A stretch of 64,000 nucleotides of DNA from Acidobacteriota bacterium (GTDB lineage Bacteria > Actinomycetota > Acidimicrobiia > Acidimicrobiales > Microtrichaceae), in the NCBI GenBank assembly GCA_003577145.1, contig QEUP01000001.1, positions 1 through 64,000 on the forward strand. The letters are read 5' to 3'. Below the pieces are notes generated by a model that saw only the letters and a list, made by a program, of their open reading frames with translations, searched no databases and was not told the origin of the DNA. Positions 50,233-59,103 of the stretch are shown piece by piece; within the stretch, counting starts at the first letter, position 1; each line of letters begins with the position of its first letter. The position numbers were made by a program, and so were the translations under genes.

Positions 50233-52296
50233 TCAGTGCTCGGCGACGATCCGGAGCAGCTCCGGACCGAAGCGGTGAGCCTTGACGGCGCCGATTCCGG
50301 GGAGCTCCAGTAGCTGGGTTTGGTTGCGGGGGCGGGAACGGACGACGGCTTCGAGCGTCGCGTCGTTGAAGATCACGTATGCAGGAACCTTGGCTGCCCG
50401 GGCGCTGGTGAGTCGCCAGCGCTTGAGGGCATCGAGCAGCTTGCGCTCGGCCGGAGTGAGCTCCGGGCCGCCTCGGGGCGACCGGCCCTTCACCGATCCG
50501 CCGAGCTGCTCCCGCTGCCGCAGGAGGTGATCGTGCCAGTCGGCCGGGGTCTGGCCCAGGCGGCACAGATCGATTGCCTCCCGCACGCTTTCGAGATAGG
50601 GGGACGGCGCTCGCTCGGTCGTACGGGTTCCGAAGGTGCGCCGGCGCGACCAGGAGCAGCTCAGCTGCCGCTGTGCTCGGGTGAGTGCCACGTAGAAGAG
50701 GCGCCGCTCCTCGAGGCGCGCGGCCGACGTTCTGGCATGGCCGATGGGGACCAGGCCGTCCTCGACACCGGCGATGTGGACGATCGACCACTCGAGCCCC
50801 TTCGCCGAATGAAAGGTGGCGATGTCGACTGCATCGCCGGCGCTGTCGGCGCTGTCGCGATACATCGTCGATCGCAGCCAGGCCAAGAAGCCGGAGGTGG
50901 CGGCGTCGGGGTCGAGGGAACGGTACTCGCCGGCCAGGCGTACCAGTTCTTCCACGTTGGCAGCCCGCTCGGGGTTGACGAGCGCCGCCGCCTCACCGGG
51001 CGCGGCCGAGATCGCCTCGTCGGCCCACGTCTGCAGGTCGGCGAGGGCGACATCGAAGTTCGCGCGAGAGCGCTTCAGGAGCCGGAGGGCCTCCTTCACC
51101 TCCGGCGCGTCGAGGAACGCCCCCGAACCTCGTGAGCGGCAGGGGATGCCGGTGGTTCGCAGCGCCTGCTCGAGCAGGGGGATCTGGGCGTTGGTTCGCA
51201 CCAGGACCGCCTGGTGGGACCAGGGGGTGGCCGGGCTGTGGGAATCCCGGACCGCCCTCGCAACTGCGGCTGCTTCGTCCCGGTCGTCGGAGCATTCACG
51301 GATCGTGGGAACAGGTCCGTCCGGGGCGTTGGCTCGCAGGGTTATGCGCGGGATGCCCGCCGCCGCCAGAGTTGCGTTGGCAGTTGCCAGGATCTGTGGG
51401 GTCGACCGGTAGTTCTCGCTCAGATCCACCGTGTGACCACCGGGGAAGTGCTGCTCGAAGTGCTCCAGGTAGCCCGCATCGGCGCCGTTCCACCCGTAGA
51501 TCGCCTGATTCGGATCGCCTACCACGCAAAGGTCCGAGGAAGCGCCGAGCCAGGCTCGCAGGAGGCTGAACTGCAGCGGGTTGACGTCTTGGAACTCGTC
51601 GACGAAGAGGTGCCGCAGATACCACCGACGAGCTGCCGCGAACTCCTTGTCAGAGCTCAGGTCGCGGACAGCGAGACGCAACAGGTCGTCGAAGTCGACC
51701 AGGCGGCGCGCCAGCTTCTCCTCTTCGTACCGCCGGTAGACGTCCGCCAACTCTTGCGCGTCGAGCGGTGGCCGACGACCGGCGCGGCCGGCCACCTCGG
51801 CGTAGCGTTCTGCCGGCACCCTGGTGGCTTTGGCCCATTCGATCTCGTTGACGACATCGAGGGGGAGCACCTTGTCGGTGGTGCGAAGCAGCTGAGCCAC
51901 GAAGCCGACCTTGCGGTCGAGCAGCTCCGGGGGGCGAACCCCCAGTTCGTTCCAGCGTTGGCGCACCTGGGCGTAGGCGATGGAGTGGAAGGTGCCGGCG
52001 TGCACCGAGTCGCGGAGCCCGAGTTGGCGCAGTCGGTCCTTCAGCTCGCTGGCGGCCTTGCGGGTGAAGGTGACGGCCAGGACGCGTCGGGGATCGATCT
52101 CGTCGGCCAGGACGCGTCGGGCGATGCGGCGGGTGAGGACGCGGGTCTTGCCGGTGCCGGCCCCGGCCAGGATGCAGAGGGGAGCCGCGTTGGAGGTGAC
52201 CGCTTGGTGCTGCGCCTCGTTGAGACCGCTCAGCAGGCGACCGATCTGGTGGCTGGCGCGGTCGTCCTCGCCGCTGCTGCCGGGCTCTGCATCCAT
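50233..52296 (-). CDS. UvrD-family ATP-dependent helicase with HRDC domain (UvrD2-like)
   Basis: 687 residues from ATG at 52296. SF1 motifs: ILAGAGTGKTRVLTRRIARR (I), AVTFTRKAASELKDRL (Ia), LFVDEFQDVNPLQ (II), VVGDPNQAIYGWNGAD (III), LSENYRST (IV), IATFHSAKGLEW (V) and LFYVALTRAQRQL (VI). The last 75 residues are an HRDC domain (LLDALKRWRLTSARAAKVPA, then LLELPGIGAVKAHRFGPELL). Mycobacterial UvrD2 has this layout plus a tetracysteine linker, which I do not see here. Role: DNA repair and replication. Convergent with the thioesterase gene. Confidence 0.93.
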   Translation of the reverse strand: MDAEPGSSGEDDRASHQIGRLLSGLNEAQHQAVTSNAAPLCILAGAGTGKTRVLTRRIARRVLADEIDPRRVLAVTFTRKAASELKDRLRQLGLRDSVHAGTFHSIAYAQVRQRWNELGVRPPELLDRKVGFVAQLLRTTDKVLPLDVVNEIEWAKATRVPAERYAEVAGRAGRRPPLDAQELADVYRRYEEEKLARRLVDFDDLLRLAVRDLSSDKEFAAARRWYLRHLFVDEFQDVNPLQFSLLRAWLGASSDLCVVGDPNQAIYGWNGADAGYLEHFEQHFPGGHTVDLSENYRSTPQILATANATLAAAGIPRITLRANAPDGPVPTIRECSDDRDEAAAVARAVRDSHSPATPWSHQAVLVRTNAQIPLLEQALRTTGIPCRSRGSGAFLDAPEVKEALRLLKRSRANFDVALADLQTWADEAISAAPGEAAALVNPERAANVEELVRLAGEYRSLDPDAATSGFLAWLRSTMYRDSADSAGDAVDIATFHSAKGLEWSIVHIAGVEDGLVPIGHARTSAARLEERRLFYVALTRAQRQLSCSWSRRRTFGTRTTERAPSPYLESVREAIDLCRLGQTPADWHDHLLRQREQLGGSVKGRSPRGGPELTPAERKLLDALKRWRLTSARAAKVPAYVIFNDATLEAVVRSRPRNQTQLLELPGIGAVKAHRFGPELLRIVAEH

Positions 52297-52377
52297 CGAC
52301 GCGAGAGTAGTCAGCGCGAGTGACGGCGAATCGCCGGGATCAGCCCAACCGCGGGATGCTCGGGTACTCTCGGCGGT

Positions 52378-52722
52378 GTGATCGAGGTGTCCTTGGCCCG
52401 CTTCGAGACGCTGGTCGGCGAGGCGTTGGACTCCATCCCGCCCGAGCTCGGTCGCCTCATCGACAACCTGGCTGTGGTCGTCGAAGACCTCGGCGAGGAC
52501 CGCGACCTGCTGGGTCTCTACGAGGGAATCCCTCTCACCGAGCGAGAGGACTACGGGGGACTGGCTCTGCCCGATCGCATCACGGTGTACCGCCAGCCCA
52601 TCTGCGCGCTGTGCGACTCCGAGGCCGAGGTCATCGAGCAGATCCTGGTAACGGTCGTCCACGAGGTCGGTCATCACTTCGGCATAGACGACGAGCAGCT
52701 GATCGGCTTCGGATGGGGCTGA
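52378..52722 (+). CDS. Zincin-like metallopeptidase family protein
   Basis: 114 residues from GTG at 52378. The zinc motif HExxH is in TVVHEVGHHFGIDDEQL, with a conserved FGIDDEQL end that supplies the third ligand in this family of small predicted metallopeptidases. GIPLTEREDYGGLALPDRIT is another family block. Common in actinobacteria but of unknown substrate. Divergent from the helicase with 81 bases between. Confidence 0.88.
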   Translation: MIEVSLARFETLVGEALDSIPPELGRLIDNLAVVVEDLGEDRDLLGLYEGIPLTEREDYGGLALPDRITVYRQPICALCDSEAEVIEQILVTVVHEVGHHFGIDDEQLIGFGWG

Positions 52723-52744
52723 CAGCCCACGGCGGCGAAGGCCA

Positions 52745-53290
52745 GTGCGGGTGAGTCATCACGTCTCGGTGACGGCGATCGGGACCGACCAGCCCGGGGT
52801 CGTCGCGGCTCTCAGCGGCGTTCTCGCCGGGCGCGGCTGCAACCTCGAGGACACCGAGATGACCATCCTCAGGGGCCACTTCGCCATGGTGCTCGTGGTT
52901 GCCACGCCTCCCGGCCTCGACCCGGTCGGCCTCGAGGTCGAGTTGCGAGAGGCCGTCTCCCCCTTGGGCATCGACGTTGTCGTGCGGTCCTTCGACGACG
53001 AGGTCCCCGACGCCTATCCGGGTAGCGCTTGGACGCTTGCGGTGCACGGCGCCGACCGGCCCGGCATCGTCCACCGGGTGTCGCGCCTCCTGGGTGATCA
53101 CCGCGTGAACATCGACGACCTCACCACGAGGGTGATCGGCAGCGAGGAGGAACCCGTCTACACGATGGTCCTCGACCTCACCTTCCCCGAAGACCTCGAC
53201 CCTGCATACGTGGAGGACGCGCTGTCACGGCTGGCGGTCGATCTCGGGGTCGACTGCGTCCTGCAGGCGGTCGACGAGGACATCCTCTGA
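52745..53290 (+). CDS. Tandem ACT-domain protein (GcvR-like)
   Basis: 181 residues from GTG at 52745 (or GTG at 52751). Two ACT domains are seen: VTAIGTDQPGVVAALSGVLA with GCNLEDTEMTILRGHFAMVL, and LAVHGADRPGIVHRVSRLLG with VNIDDLTTRVIG. This resembles the glycine cleavage repressor GcvR and related amino-acid-sensing proteins. The ligand and partner are unknown. It starts 22 bases after the zincin gene and is followed by peptide deformylase. Confidence 0.85.
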   Translation: MRVSHHVSVTAIGTDQPGVVAALSGVLAGRGCNLEDTEMTILRGHFAMVLVVATPPGLDPVGLEVELREAVSPLGIDVVVRSFDDEVPDAYPGSAWTLAVHGADRPGIVHRVSRLLGDHRVNIDDLTTRVIGSEEEPVYTMVLDLTFPEDLDPAYVEDALSRLAVDLGVDCVLQAVDEDIL

Positions 53291-53307
53291 GCCTCGATGC
53301 CGTGTTC

Positions 53308-53339
53308 GGACCAGGGAAACCCCGGACCAGGGAAACCCC
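53308..53339. repeat. 16-bp tandem repeat, two units
   Basis: GGACCAGGGAAACCCC occurs twice head to tail (53308-53323, 53324-53339), between the ACT protein and the deformylase gene. No stable hairpin or T-tract is visible. Confidence 0.7.
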
Positions 53340-53397
53340 GATCGGACGGGCCGTCCTCGTGCCGCCCGACTCGCGGCTGAGCCGAGGTTGAGGCGCG

Positions 53398-53895
53398 GTG
53401 CTGCACGAGGTCCGCCTGCTCCCTGATCCGATCCTGAGTCGCCGCGCCGAGCCGTTGAGCGAGATAGACGGGTTCGCGCTCGGGGTGGCCGGCGATCTGC
53501 TGGAAACCATGAGAGGAACCCCCCACAGCGTCGGTGTCGCCGCCCCCCAGATCGGAGTGGGGATCCGTGCTTTCTGTGTCGACGTGAGCGGGCACAGGAA
53601 GGCTCGTTCCTGCCACGGTGAGCTGGTCCTGTTCAATCCGGTCATCCTCGTGGCCGAGGGACGGGAGCTCGGCCGGGAAGGATGCATGTCGGTCCCCGAC
53701 CTGACAGGTGACGTCGGTAGAGCAGCACGGCTGGTTGTCACGGGTCTCACGAGCGCGGGGGAGGAGCAGGTGCTCGAGTGCGAGGGCTTCGAAGCGCGGG
53801 CGGTTCAACATGAGGTGGACCATCTCGACGGGCGCGTCTTCTTGGATCGAGTCGCTTCGGCCGACCACGTGTTCCGCCGCAAGCGCTATCGCTGA
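53398..53895 (+). CDS. def: Peptide deformylase
   Basis: 165 residues from GTG at 53398. The three deformylase motifs are present: VGVAAPQIGVG (GxGxAAxQ), EGCMSVPD (EGCLS) and QHEVDHLDGRVFLDR (HExxH-type). Metal ligands are the cysteine and the two histidines. It removes the formyl group from nascent proteins. The third motif starts with VQHEVDH, as in type I/III forms. The neighbouring ACT and PH-domain genes have no clear functional link. Confidence 0.93.
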   Translation: MLHEVRLLPDPILSRRAEPLSEIDGFALGVAGDLLETMRGTPHSVGVAAPQIGVGIRAFCVDVSGHRKARSCHGELVLFNPVILVAEGRELGREGCMSVPDLTGDVGRAARLVVTGLTSAGEEQVLECEGFEARAVQHEVDHLDGRVFLDRVASADHVFRRKRYR

Positions 53896-53952
53896 ACGCC
53901 CCCTGCCGGCTGGCTGGCGCAGGGTCGGGCCCGGGGACACTACGCTTGAGAT

Positions 53953-54603
53953 GTGCCATTCCCACGACAGCTGCTCTCCGATCGGGAGGAGGTCGTCCTC
54001 GACCTGACTCCGCACTGGTGGACGCTTTCGGGTGGGTTCACCGCAATCGCGGCGGCAGTGATCTTCGGCGTGTTCGCACTGGCCCTGGACTGGCCCGACT
54101 GGGTGAAGATCTTCGCCGGTGTGCTGGTCCTCATGGCCTTGGTCTTCTTCGGCGTCCGCTTCCTCGAGTGGAGGTCGACGAACTTCGTGGTCACCACGGA
54201 TCGCTGCATCTACCGCAGCGGGGTGTTCGCCAAGAAGGGCATCGAGATCCCCCTCGACCGCATCAACACGGTGTTCTTCAACCAGACCATCTTCGAACGA
54301 CTGATCGGCGCCGGTGATCTCGCCATCGAGTCGGCCAGCTCCGAAGGGCGTCAGGAGTTCTCGAACATCCGCAAGCCTCACTATGTGCAGAACGTGATCT
54401 ACAAGCAGATCGAGGCCGAACAGGACCGGAACTTCGACCGGATGGGCAAGAGCGTGGCGGGCAGCCAGCATCACTCCGCTCCCCCCCAACCCCAGCTCTC
54501 GGTGCCCGAGCAGATCGAGAAGCTCAGCGAACTGCATGCCCGAGGCGTGCTCTCCGACGAGGAGTTCCATCGCAAGAAGGCAGAGCTCCTCGATCGGATG
54601 TGA
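53953..54603 (+). CDS. Membrane protein with bacterial PH domain and SHOCT motif
   Basis: 216 residues from GTG at 53953. Two membrane helices (FTAIAAAVIFGVFALAL and VKIFAGVLVLMALVFFGVRF) precede a bPH2 domain: TTDRCIYRSGVFAKKGIEIP, RINTVFFNQTIFERLIGAGD and LAIESASSEGRQEFSNIRKP. The end has a SHOCT helix pair (IEKLSELHARGVLSDEEFHR, then KKAELLDRM). Common actinobacterial architecture; role unknown, possibly membrane stress. Confidence 0.88.
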   Translation: MPFPRQLLSDREEVVLDLTPHWWTLSGGFTAIAAAVIFGVFALALDWPDWVKIFAGVLVLMALVFFGVRFLEWRSTNFVVTTDRCIYRSGVFAKKGIEIPLDRINTVFFNQTIFERLIGAGDLAIESASSEGRQEFSNIRKPHYVQNVIYKQIEAEQDRNFDRMGKSVAGSQHHSAPPQPQLSVPEQIEKLSELHARGVLSDEEFHRKKAELLDRM

Positions 54604-54625
54604 GCCTGCGCGCGCCTGTTCAGGG

Positions 54626-54988
54626 TTACAGGGAGCGCTCGTACTCGGCGACGGCCCTGATCTCCTCCGGCGTCAGCAGCCCGCGGTAGGCGGGCATGTC
54701 GGTGCCGGCCACGCCGTTGGTGATGACAGCGATCTGGTCCTCGATGGCGGGATAGGCGTCGGTCACCGCCCCGCCGGCGAGGCGGGGACCCACCCCACCT
54801 GACCCGTCGGGACCGTGGCAGCTGGCGCAGTGCCCCTTGCCCGCGTAGACGGCGGCGCCGAGTGCAGCGGAGGCTGCGGTGCCGCCGGGAGTGGGTTCTC
54901 GGTCGGTGCCGCAGGCGAGGAGAGCCACCGCCGAGACGACGGCCAACACCCCGACCAGCCCCCGGGCCACCTCGACTGACAGCTTCAT
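54626..54988 (-). CDS. Cytochrome c lipoprotein
   Basis: 120 residues from ATG at 54988. The signal ends with LLAC (C26), giving a membrane-anchored lipoprotein. The heme c site CASCH is at 54-58, and the distal methionine M98 is in GTDMPAYRGLLTPEEI. A class I small cytochrome c, probably a respiratory electron carrier outside the membrane. It lies 11 bases after galK on the same strand, which seems a chance pairing. Confidence 0.88.
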   Translation of the reverse strand: MKLSVEVARGLVGVLAVVSAVALLACGTDREPTPGGTAASAALGAAVYAGKGHCASCHGPDGSGGVGPRLAGGAVTDAYPAIEDQIAVITNGVAGTDMPAYRGLLTPEEIRAVAEYERSL

Positions 54989-54998
54989 GTGGGCCACC

Positions 54999-56015
54999 TC
55001 AGCCCGGGTCTGCTGTTGGGCCGTCGGGGAGGATTCGCGCGCCGGCACTGGGGCGCACCCGTCTGCCCTCGACTGCCGAGCCGCGGTGGGCCAGGGCTAC
55101 GACGCAGCCACCGAAGCCACCACCCGTCAGTCGGGCGCCGTAGACCCCCTCGGTGTGGATGAGGTCCTCCACCAGGTGATCGAGAGCGGGTGTCGAGACC
55201 TCGAAGTCATCCCGGAGGCTCTTGTGGCTCTCGACCATCACCCGCCCGGCAGTTGCCAGCTCGCCGGCTTCGAGCGCCGCAACGAAGCTCCGCACCCGAG
55301 CGCACTCGGTGATCACGTGACGGGCCCGCTGACGCAGGACGGGGTCGCTGACACGAGCGAGGTCGTCGGTCGATGCCTCCGGCAGCGGTCCTATCAATGC
55401 CGCGGCCGACGCGCACTCCGAGCACCGTTGTGCATATGCGGATTGGGCGAGGGCTCGGGAGGCACCCGAATGGATGACGACGATCTCGACCTGCTCTGGT
55501 ATGGGCACCGGCTCGACGGTGAGAGCCCCACAGTCGATGAGGAGCGCGTGGCCTTCGACACCGGCCGCCGAGGCGAGCTGGTCCATGACGCCGCAGGGGA
55601 GCCCTGAAGCTCTTTGCTCGGCCCTCTGGCAGAGCAGGGCGAGATCGAGGGGTTTGCCATCGAAGCCCAGGGCCAGCGCCACCGACACCACCAGAGCGGC
55701 ACTCGACGACAGTCCTGCACCCAGCGGTATCGACGATGTCACCGTCCCGGTGAACCCGTGGCGGGTCCCGAGCTCGGCGGCGACGCCGGCGACGTAGCGC
55801 GCCCACCTCGGCGAGACGGCAGCGGGATCTGCCACCGGCAAGTCGATGGTCGCCGCTTCTGTCATGGCGCCCGATAAGAGCTCGATCCTTTGGCCGCCCC
55901 TCGTGCCGCTCACGGTCGTCCCCAGATCGATCGCCATGGGGAGCACCAGCCCCCCGGCGTAGTCCGTGTGGTCGCCGATCAGGTTCACCCGTCCGGGTGC
56001 GTAGGTCGTGTGCAT
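54999..56015 (-). CDS. galK: Galactokinase
   Basis: About 338 residues from ATG at 56015; a TTG at 56024, overlapping the galT stop, is also in frame. GHMP motifs: APGRVNLIGDHTDYAGGLVL, the ATP loop PLGAGLSSSAAL, GVMDQLASAAG and LTGGGFGGCVVAL. It phosphorylates galactose to galactose-1-phosphate. Follows galT directly, forming the core of the Leloir pathway. No galE is seen nearby. The C-terminal 20 residues after VALAHRG are less typical. Confidence 0.93.
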   Translation of the reverse strand: MHTTYAPGRVNLIGDHTDYAGGLVLPMAIDLGTTVSGTRGGQRIELLSGAMTEAATIDLPVADPAAVSPRWARYVAGVAAELGTRHGFTGTVTSSIPLGAGLSSSAALVVSVALALGFDGKPLDLALLCQRAEQRASGLPCGVMDQLASAAGVEGHALLIDCGALTVEPVPIPEQVEIVVIHSGASRALAQSAYAQRCSECASAAALIGPLPEASTDDLARVSDPVLRQRARHVITECARVRSFVAALEAGELATAGRVMVESHKSLRDDFEVSTPALDHLVEDLIHTEGVYGARLTGGGFGGCVVALAHRGSAVEGRRVRPSAGARILPDGPTADPG

Positions 56016-56020
56016 CTGAC

Positions 56021-56857
56021 TCAAAGCGCTCGGAGCTCCTCAGCCGCCGCCTCGGGAAGGACGGGATTGAAGTACTCGCCGCTGCCCAGCTCCCCAGCCG
56101 CCACGAAGCGGGGTGTGTGGGGCATCCGGAAGTACGGAGCGATGTGAACGTGCAGGTGGGCGTGACGCCAGGGGCGGCCATCGGTCGGGCGCTGATGAAC
56201 CCAGAGCATGTATGGCATCGGGGCATCGAAGAGGCGATCGAGCCGCCCGAGGGCATCGACCAGCACCGCGGCCATACCCGGTCGGTCCAACGACGGGCTG
56301 AGCAGGTCAGCGACAGGTGCCATCGGCGCCAGCAGGAGCTCGTAGGGCCACCAGGCGGCTCGGGGAACCCAGCTTGACCAGCCACCCATCTCGGACACGA
56401 TGAGCTCGTCGTCTTCGGGAACCGGCGGTGTGCCGTGTTGCAGTTCGTAGAGCGGAGCCGGTGGGATCTTGTCGAAGGAGTAGATCTGACCGTGGGGGTG
56501 CGAGATGGTGGCACCGACCTCAGGTCCCCTGTTCTCGAAGATCAGGACGTAGGCGATGTCGTCGCGCTGACCCAGGTCAGCTGTGCGTTCGGCCCACAGA
56601 TCGATGACCCTGGTCGCTCCCTCGATACCAAGGGAAGCGAAGCTGGCGTCGTGTCGAGGCGTGTAGAGCACGACCTCGCAACGATCGTCCGGCATGGCCG
56701 GCCAACGGTTCGGGAACCAGCGGACGTCGTAGTCGGTCGGAGCCTCCAGTCCACCGGGGCAGAAGGGGCATCCTTCCTCGGGGAGGTTGGGGCGTCCCTG
56801 GCGGCTGCCGGTCACCCAGACGGGCCTGCCGCTCAGTTCGTCTGTCCGCTCTTCCAT
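56021..56857 (-). CDS. galT: Galactose-1-phosphate uridylyltransferase
   Basis: 278 residues, ATG at 56857. Family blocks: EEGCPFCPGG (CPxC-like zinc ligands), RWFPNRWPAM, and the active site ENRGPEVGATISHPHGQIYS, with nucleophile histidine in HPHGQ. The C-terminal HAHLHVHIAPYFR is the second histidine triad-like repeat. It is shorter than the about 350 residues of E. coli GalT. It exchanges UMP between UDP-glucose and galactose-1-phosphate, next to galK. Divergent from the Gfo/Idh gene. Confidence 0.93.
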   Translation of the reverse strand: MEERTDELSGRPVWVTGSRQGRPNLPEEGCPFCPGGLEAPTDYDVRWFPNRWPAMPDDRCEVVLYTPRHDASFASLGIEGATRVIDLWAERTADLGQRDDIAYVLIFENRGPEVGATISHPHGQIYSFDKIPPAPLYELQHGTPPVPEDDELIVSEMGGWSSWVPRAAWWPYELLLAPMAPVADLLSPSLDRPGMAAVLVDALGRLDRLFDAPMPYMLWVHQRPTDGRPWRHAHLHVHIAPYFRMPHTPRFVAAGELGSGEYFNPVLPEAAAEELRAL

Positions 56858-56948
56858 GCCCGCTTCGTCTCCGGGAGGATACCTGGCCCACCGTCGAGGT
56901 GAGGCTACCGTCTGATGCCCGTCGGTGGACGGGGGCTAGCTTGACGGG

Positions 56949-57965
56949 ATGACTGTGCGCTTGGGCTTCCTCGGGGCCGGGTTCATCGCCCGGCTCCACG
57001 CCGACCTGCTCAGAGGCTCGGGTGCGGACTTCGAGTGGGCCGGCGTGTATGACCTCGACCCTCACAGGAGCAGGGACTTCGCCGGCAGGTACGGCGCGCG
57101 GGTCATGCACGACACCGAAGCCGTGGTCGAATCCTGCGACGCCGTCTTCATCTGCACCTGGACATCGGAGCACCTCCGTCAGGTCGAGGCCGCCGCAGAG
57201 AGGTCCAAGGCCGTCTTCTGCGAGAAACCACTCGCGGTCGACCTCGCCGGTGCACAGCAGATGGCGGGCATCGTGCTCGAAGCGGGAGTGACCAACCAGG
57301 TCGGCCTCGTGTTGCGGTCCGTGCCGGCGGTACGAGCCTTTCGGAGGATGATCTCCGATCCGCGCAACGGACGGGTGATGAACATCGTGTTCCGGGACGA
57401 CCAGTACATACCCATCCAGGGCATGTACCAGTCGACGTGGCGCTCGGAGGTGGACAAGGCGGGAGCGGGAACGCTCATGGAGCACTCGATACACGATCTG
57501 GACCTGATCGAGTGGCTCGTGGGACCGGTCAGCACCGTCTCTGCCCACAGTGCCGAGTTCCACGGGATTTCCGGGATCGAGGACTCGGTTTCGGTCCTCC
57601 TGCGCTTCGAAAGCGGTGGCAACGGCTCGCTCGCCTCGGTGTGGCACGACATCCTGGCGCGTCCGAGCGTGCGCCGCATCGAGGTCTTCTGCGAACGTGC
57701 TCATCTGGTGCTCGAAGGAGAGTGGTTCGGTCCGCTTCGCTGGACTCGCGACGATGACGAGGGGGTCATCGAGGGAGAGGAGATCGTCCGGTTCTTGCGG
57801 GAGCACGGCGAGGAGCCAGAGCTCGCAGAGGCGTCGTTCCTCCGCGCGGTGGACGAGGGGCGCCCGGCCGAACCCGATTTCTCCGTGGCGTTGAGAGCGC
57901 ATCGACTCGTCGATGCGGTGTACCGGTCCGCCGCTCGTGCGGCGGCACCACAGGCAGTTGAGTGA
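56949..57965 (+). CDS. Gfo/Idh/MocA-family oxidoreductase
   Basis: 338 residues, ATG at 56949. NAD(P) motif LGFLGAGFIARLHADLL at the N-terminus, then FCEKPLAVDLAGAQQM (EKP motif), and the C-terminal block GTLMEHSIHDLDLIEWLVGP with the catalytic histidine region HSIHDLDL. These enzymes oxidise or epimerise sugars, inositols and similar polyols. It starts the likely operon with nagA (24 bases downstream), so a sugar substrate fits. Confidence 0.92.
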   Translation: MTVRLGFLGAGFIARLHADLLRGSGADFEWAGVYDLDPHRSRDFAGRYGARVMHDTEAVVESCDAVFICTWTSEHLRQVEAAAERSKAVFCEKPLAVDLAGAQQMAGIVLEAGVTNQVGLVLRSVPAVRAFRRMISDPRNGRVMNIVFRDDQYIPIQGMYQSTWRSEVDKAGAGTLMEHSIHDLDLIEWLVGPVSTVSAHSAEFHGISGIEDSVSVLLRFESGGNGSLASVWHDILARPSVRRIEVFCERAHLVLEGEWFGPLRWTRDDDEGVIEGEEIVRFLREHGEEPELAEASFLRAVDEGRPAEPDFSVALRAHRLVDAVYRSAARAAAPQAVE

Positions 57966-57989
57966 GGTGGCAGTGGAGCTGGGACGACC

Positions 57990-59057
57990 GTGAGTGCGAT
58001 GCGACTCGGCGTTGCAGCAGCCGTCGTCGAGGGCCGGGTGTTGGCCGGCGATCTCGAGATCGACGACGGTCGGGTGAGCGCAGTCGGAAGCTCCCCGGCC
58101 GGGCGAGGTGGGATCGCCCTACCGGGGTTCGTGGATCTCCAGGTCAACGGCTACGCCGGGGTCGATCTCCAGCGAGCAGACCCCGATGAGATCATCACCA
58201 CCTGCCGGCAGTTGGCGGCGACCGGTGTGACGGCGCTGCTGGCAACGATCCACAACGTGGCTCAGGAGGCTTACTTCTCCGCACTTGCCAGCTACACCGA
58301 GGTCCTCCGGCGCCAGGCGCACGCGGCCCGACTACTCGGAGCACATCTCGAGGGCCCTTTCCTGTCGGCCGAGTGGCCGGGTGCGCACGACCGTGCGCGG
58401 TTCGTGACGCCGGATTCGGGGCTCATGAGGAGATTGCTCGATGCCGGCCCGGTCCGGTTGGTGACCCTGGCACCGGAGCTGGACGGAGCCCGCTCCGTCA
58501 TCGGCGCGCTGGTAGAAGCAGGCGTGCCGGTGAGCATGGGGCATACCGACGCATCGACGGCCTGTGCCCATCAGGCGGTAGATGAAGGAGTGCGTGCCAT
58601 CACCCATCTGTGGAACGCGCACCGGCGCTGGCACTCGCGACACCCAGGGCCGGGGGGCGTGGCTCTGAGTCGAGCCGAGGTCACCGTCATGCTCATAGCC
58701 GACGGCATACACGTGGCGGCCGAGAACGTCATGACGGCACTTGCGGCCGCACGGGGACGAGTGGCCATCGTCACCGACGCCGCCCCCGCCACGGGCATCA
58801 CCGCCGAGGGGGCCGTATGGACCGCCGACGGCACCCTGGCCGGATCGGCGACCTCCATGCACCGGGCGTTCACCAACCTGGTCTCGTGGGGCGTCTCCGA
58901 GAGCGAAGCGGCCGGTGCTGTGAGCACCGTTCCTGCCCGGCTCGTCGGGCACAGCTCGGGGCTCGAGCCGGGACGGGTCGCCGATGTGGTCGTGCTCGAC
59001 GACTCCCGAGAGGTGCTCCGCACTCTGGTCGGCGGTCAAGAGGTGCACCGTGCATGA
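57990..59057 (+). CDS. nagA: N-acetylglucosamine-6-phosphate deacetylase
   Basis: 355 residues from GTG at 57990. Amidohydrolase features: GFVDLQVNGYAGVDLQ (the usual HxHG is QVNGYAG, typical of NagA), AHLEGPFLSAEWPGAH with the metal-ligand glutamate, VSMGHTDAST, ITHLWNAHRRWHSRHPGPGG, IADGIHVAAEN and IVTDAAPATG with the catalytic aspartate. It deacetylates GlcNAc-6-phosphate; NagB (34639) then acts. The HLWNA block is typically HLFNAM. Confidence 0.93.
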   Translation: MSAMRLGVAAAVVEGRVLAGDLEIDDGRVSAVGSSPAGRGGIALPGFVDLQVNGYAGVDLQRADPDEIITTCRQLAATGVTALLATIHNVAQEAYFSALASYTEVLRRQAHAARLLGAHLEGPFLSAEWPGAHDRARFVTPDSGLMRRLLDAGPVRLVTLAPELDGARSVIGALVEAGVPVSMGHTDASTACAHQAVDEGVRAITHLWNAHRRWHSRHPGPGGVALSRAEVTVMLIADGIHVAAENVMTALAAARGRVAIVTDAAPATGITAEGAVWTADGTLAGSATSMHRAFTNLVSWGVSESEAAGAVSTVPARLVGHSSGLEPGRVADVVVLDDSREVLRTLVGGQEVHRA

Positions 59058-59103
59058 CCGGTCGTCGTAGCGAGGTTGACCGCACGATCGACAGCCGGGG
59101 ATC

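Noticed and set aside
53158-54570. 470-residue minus-strand frame
   Set aside because: It covers the deformylase and PH-domain genes, both of which have clear family motifs on the plus strand.
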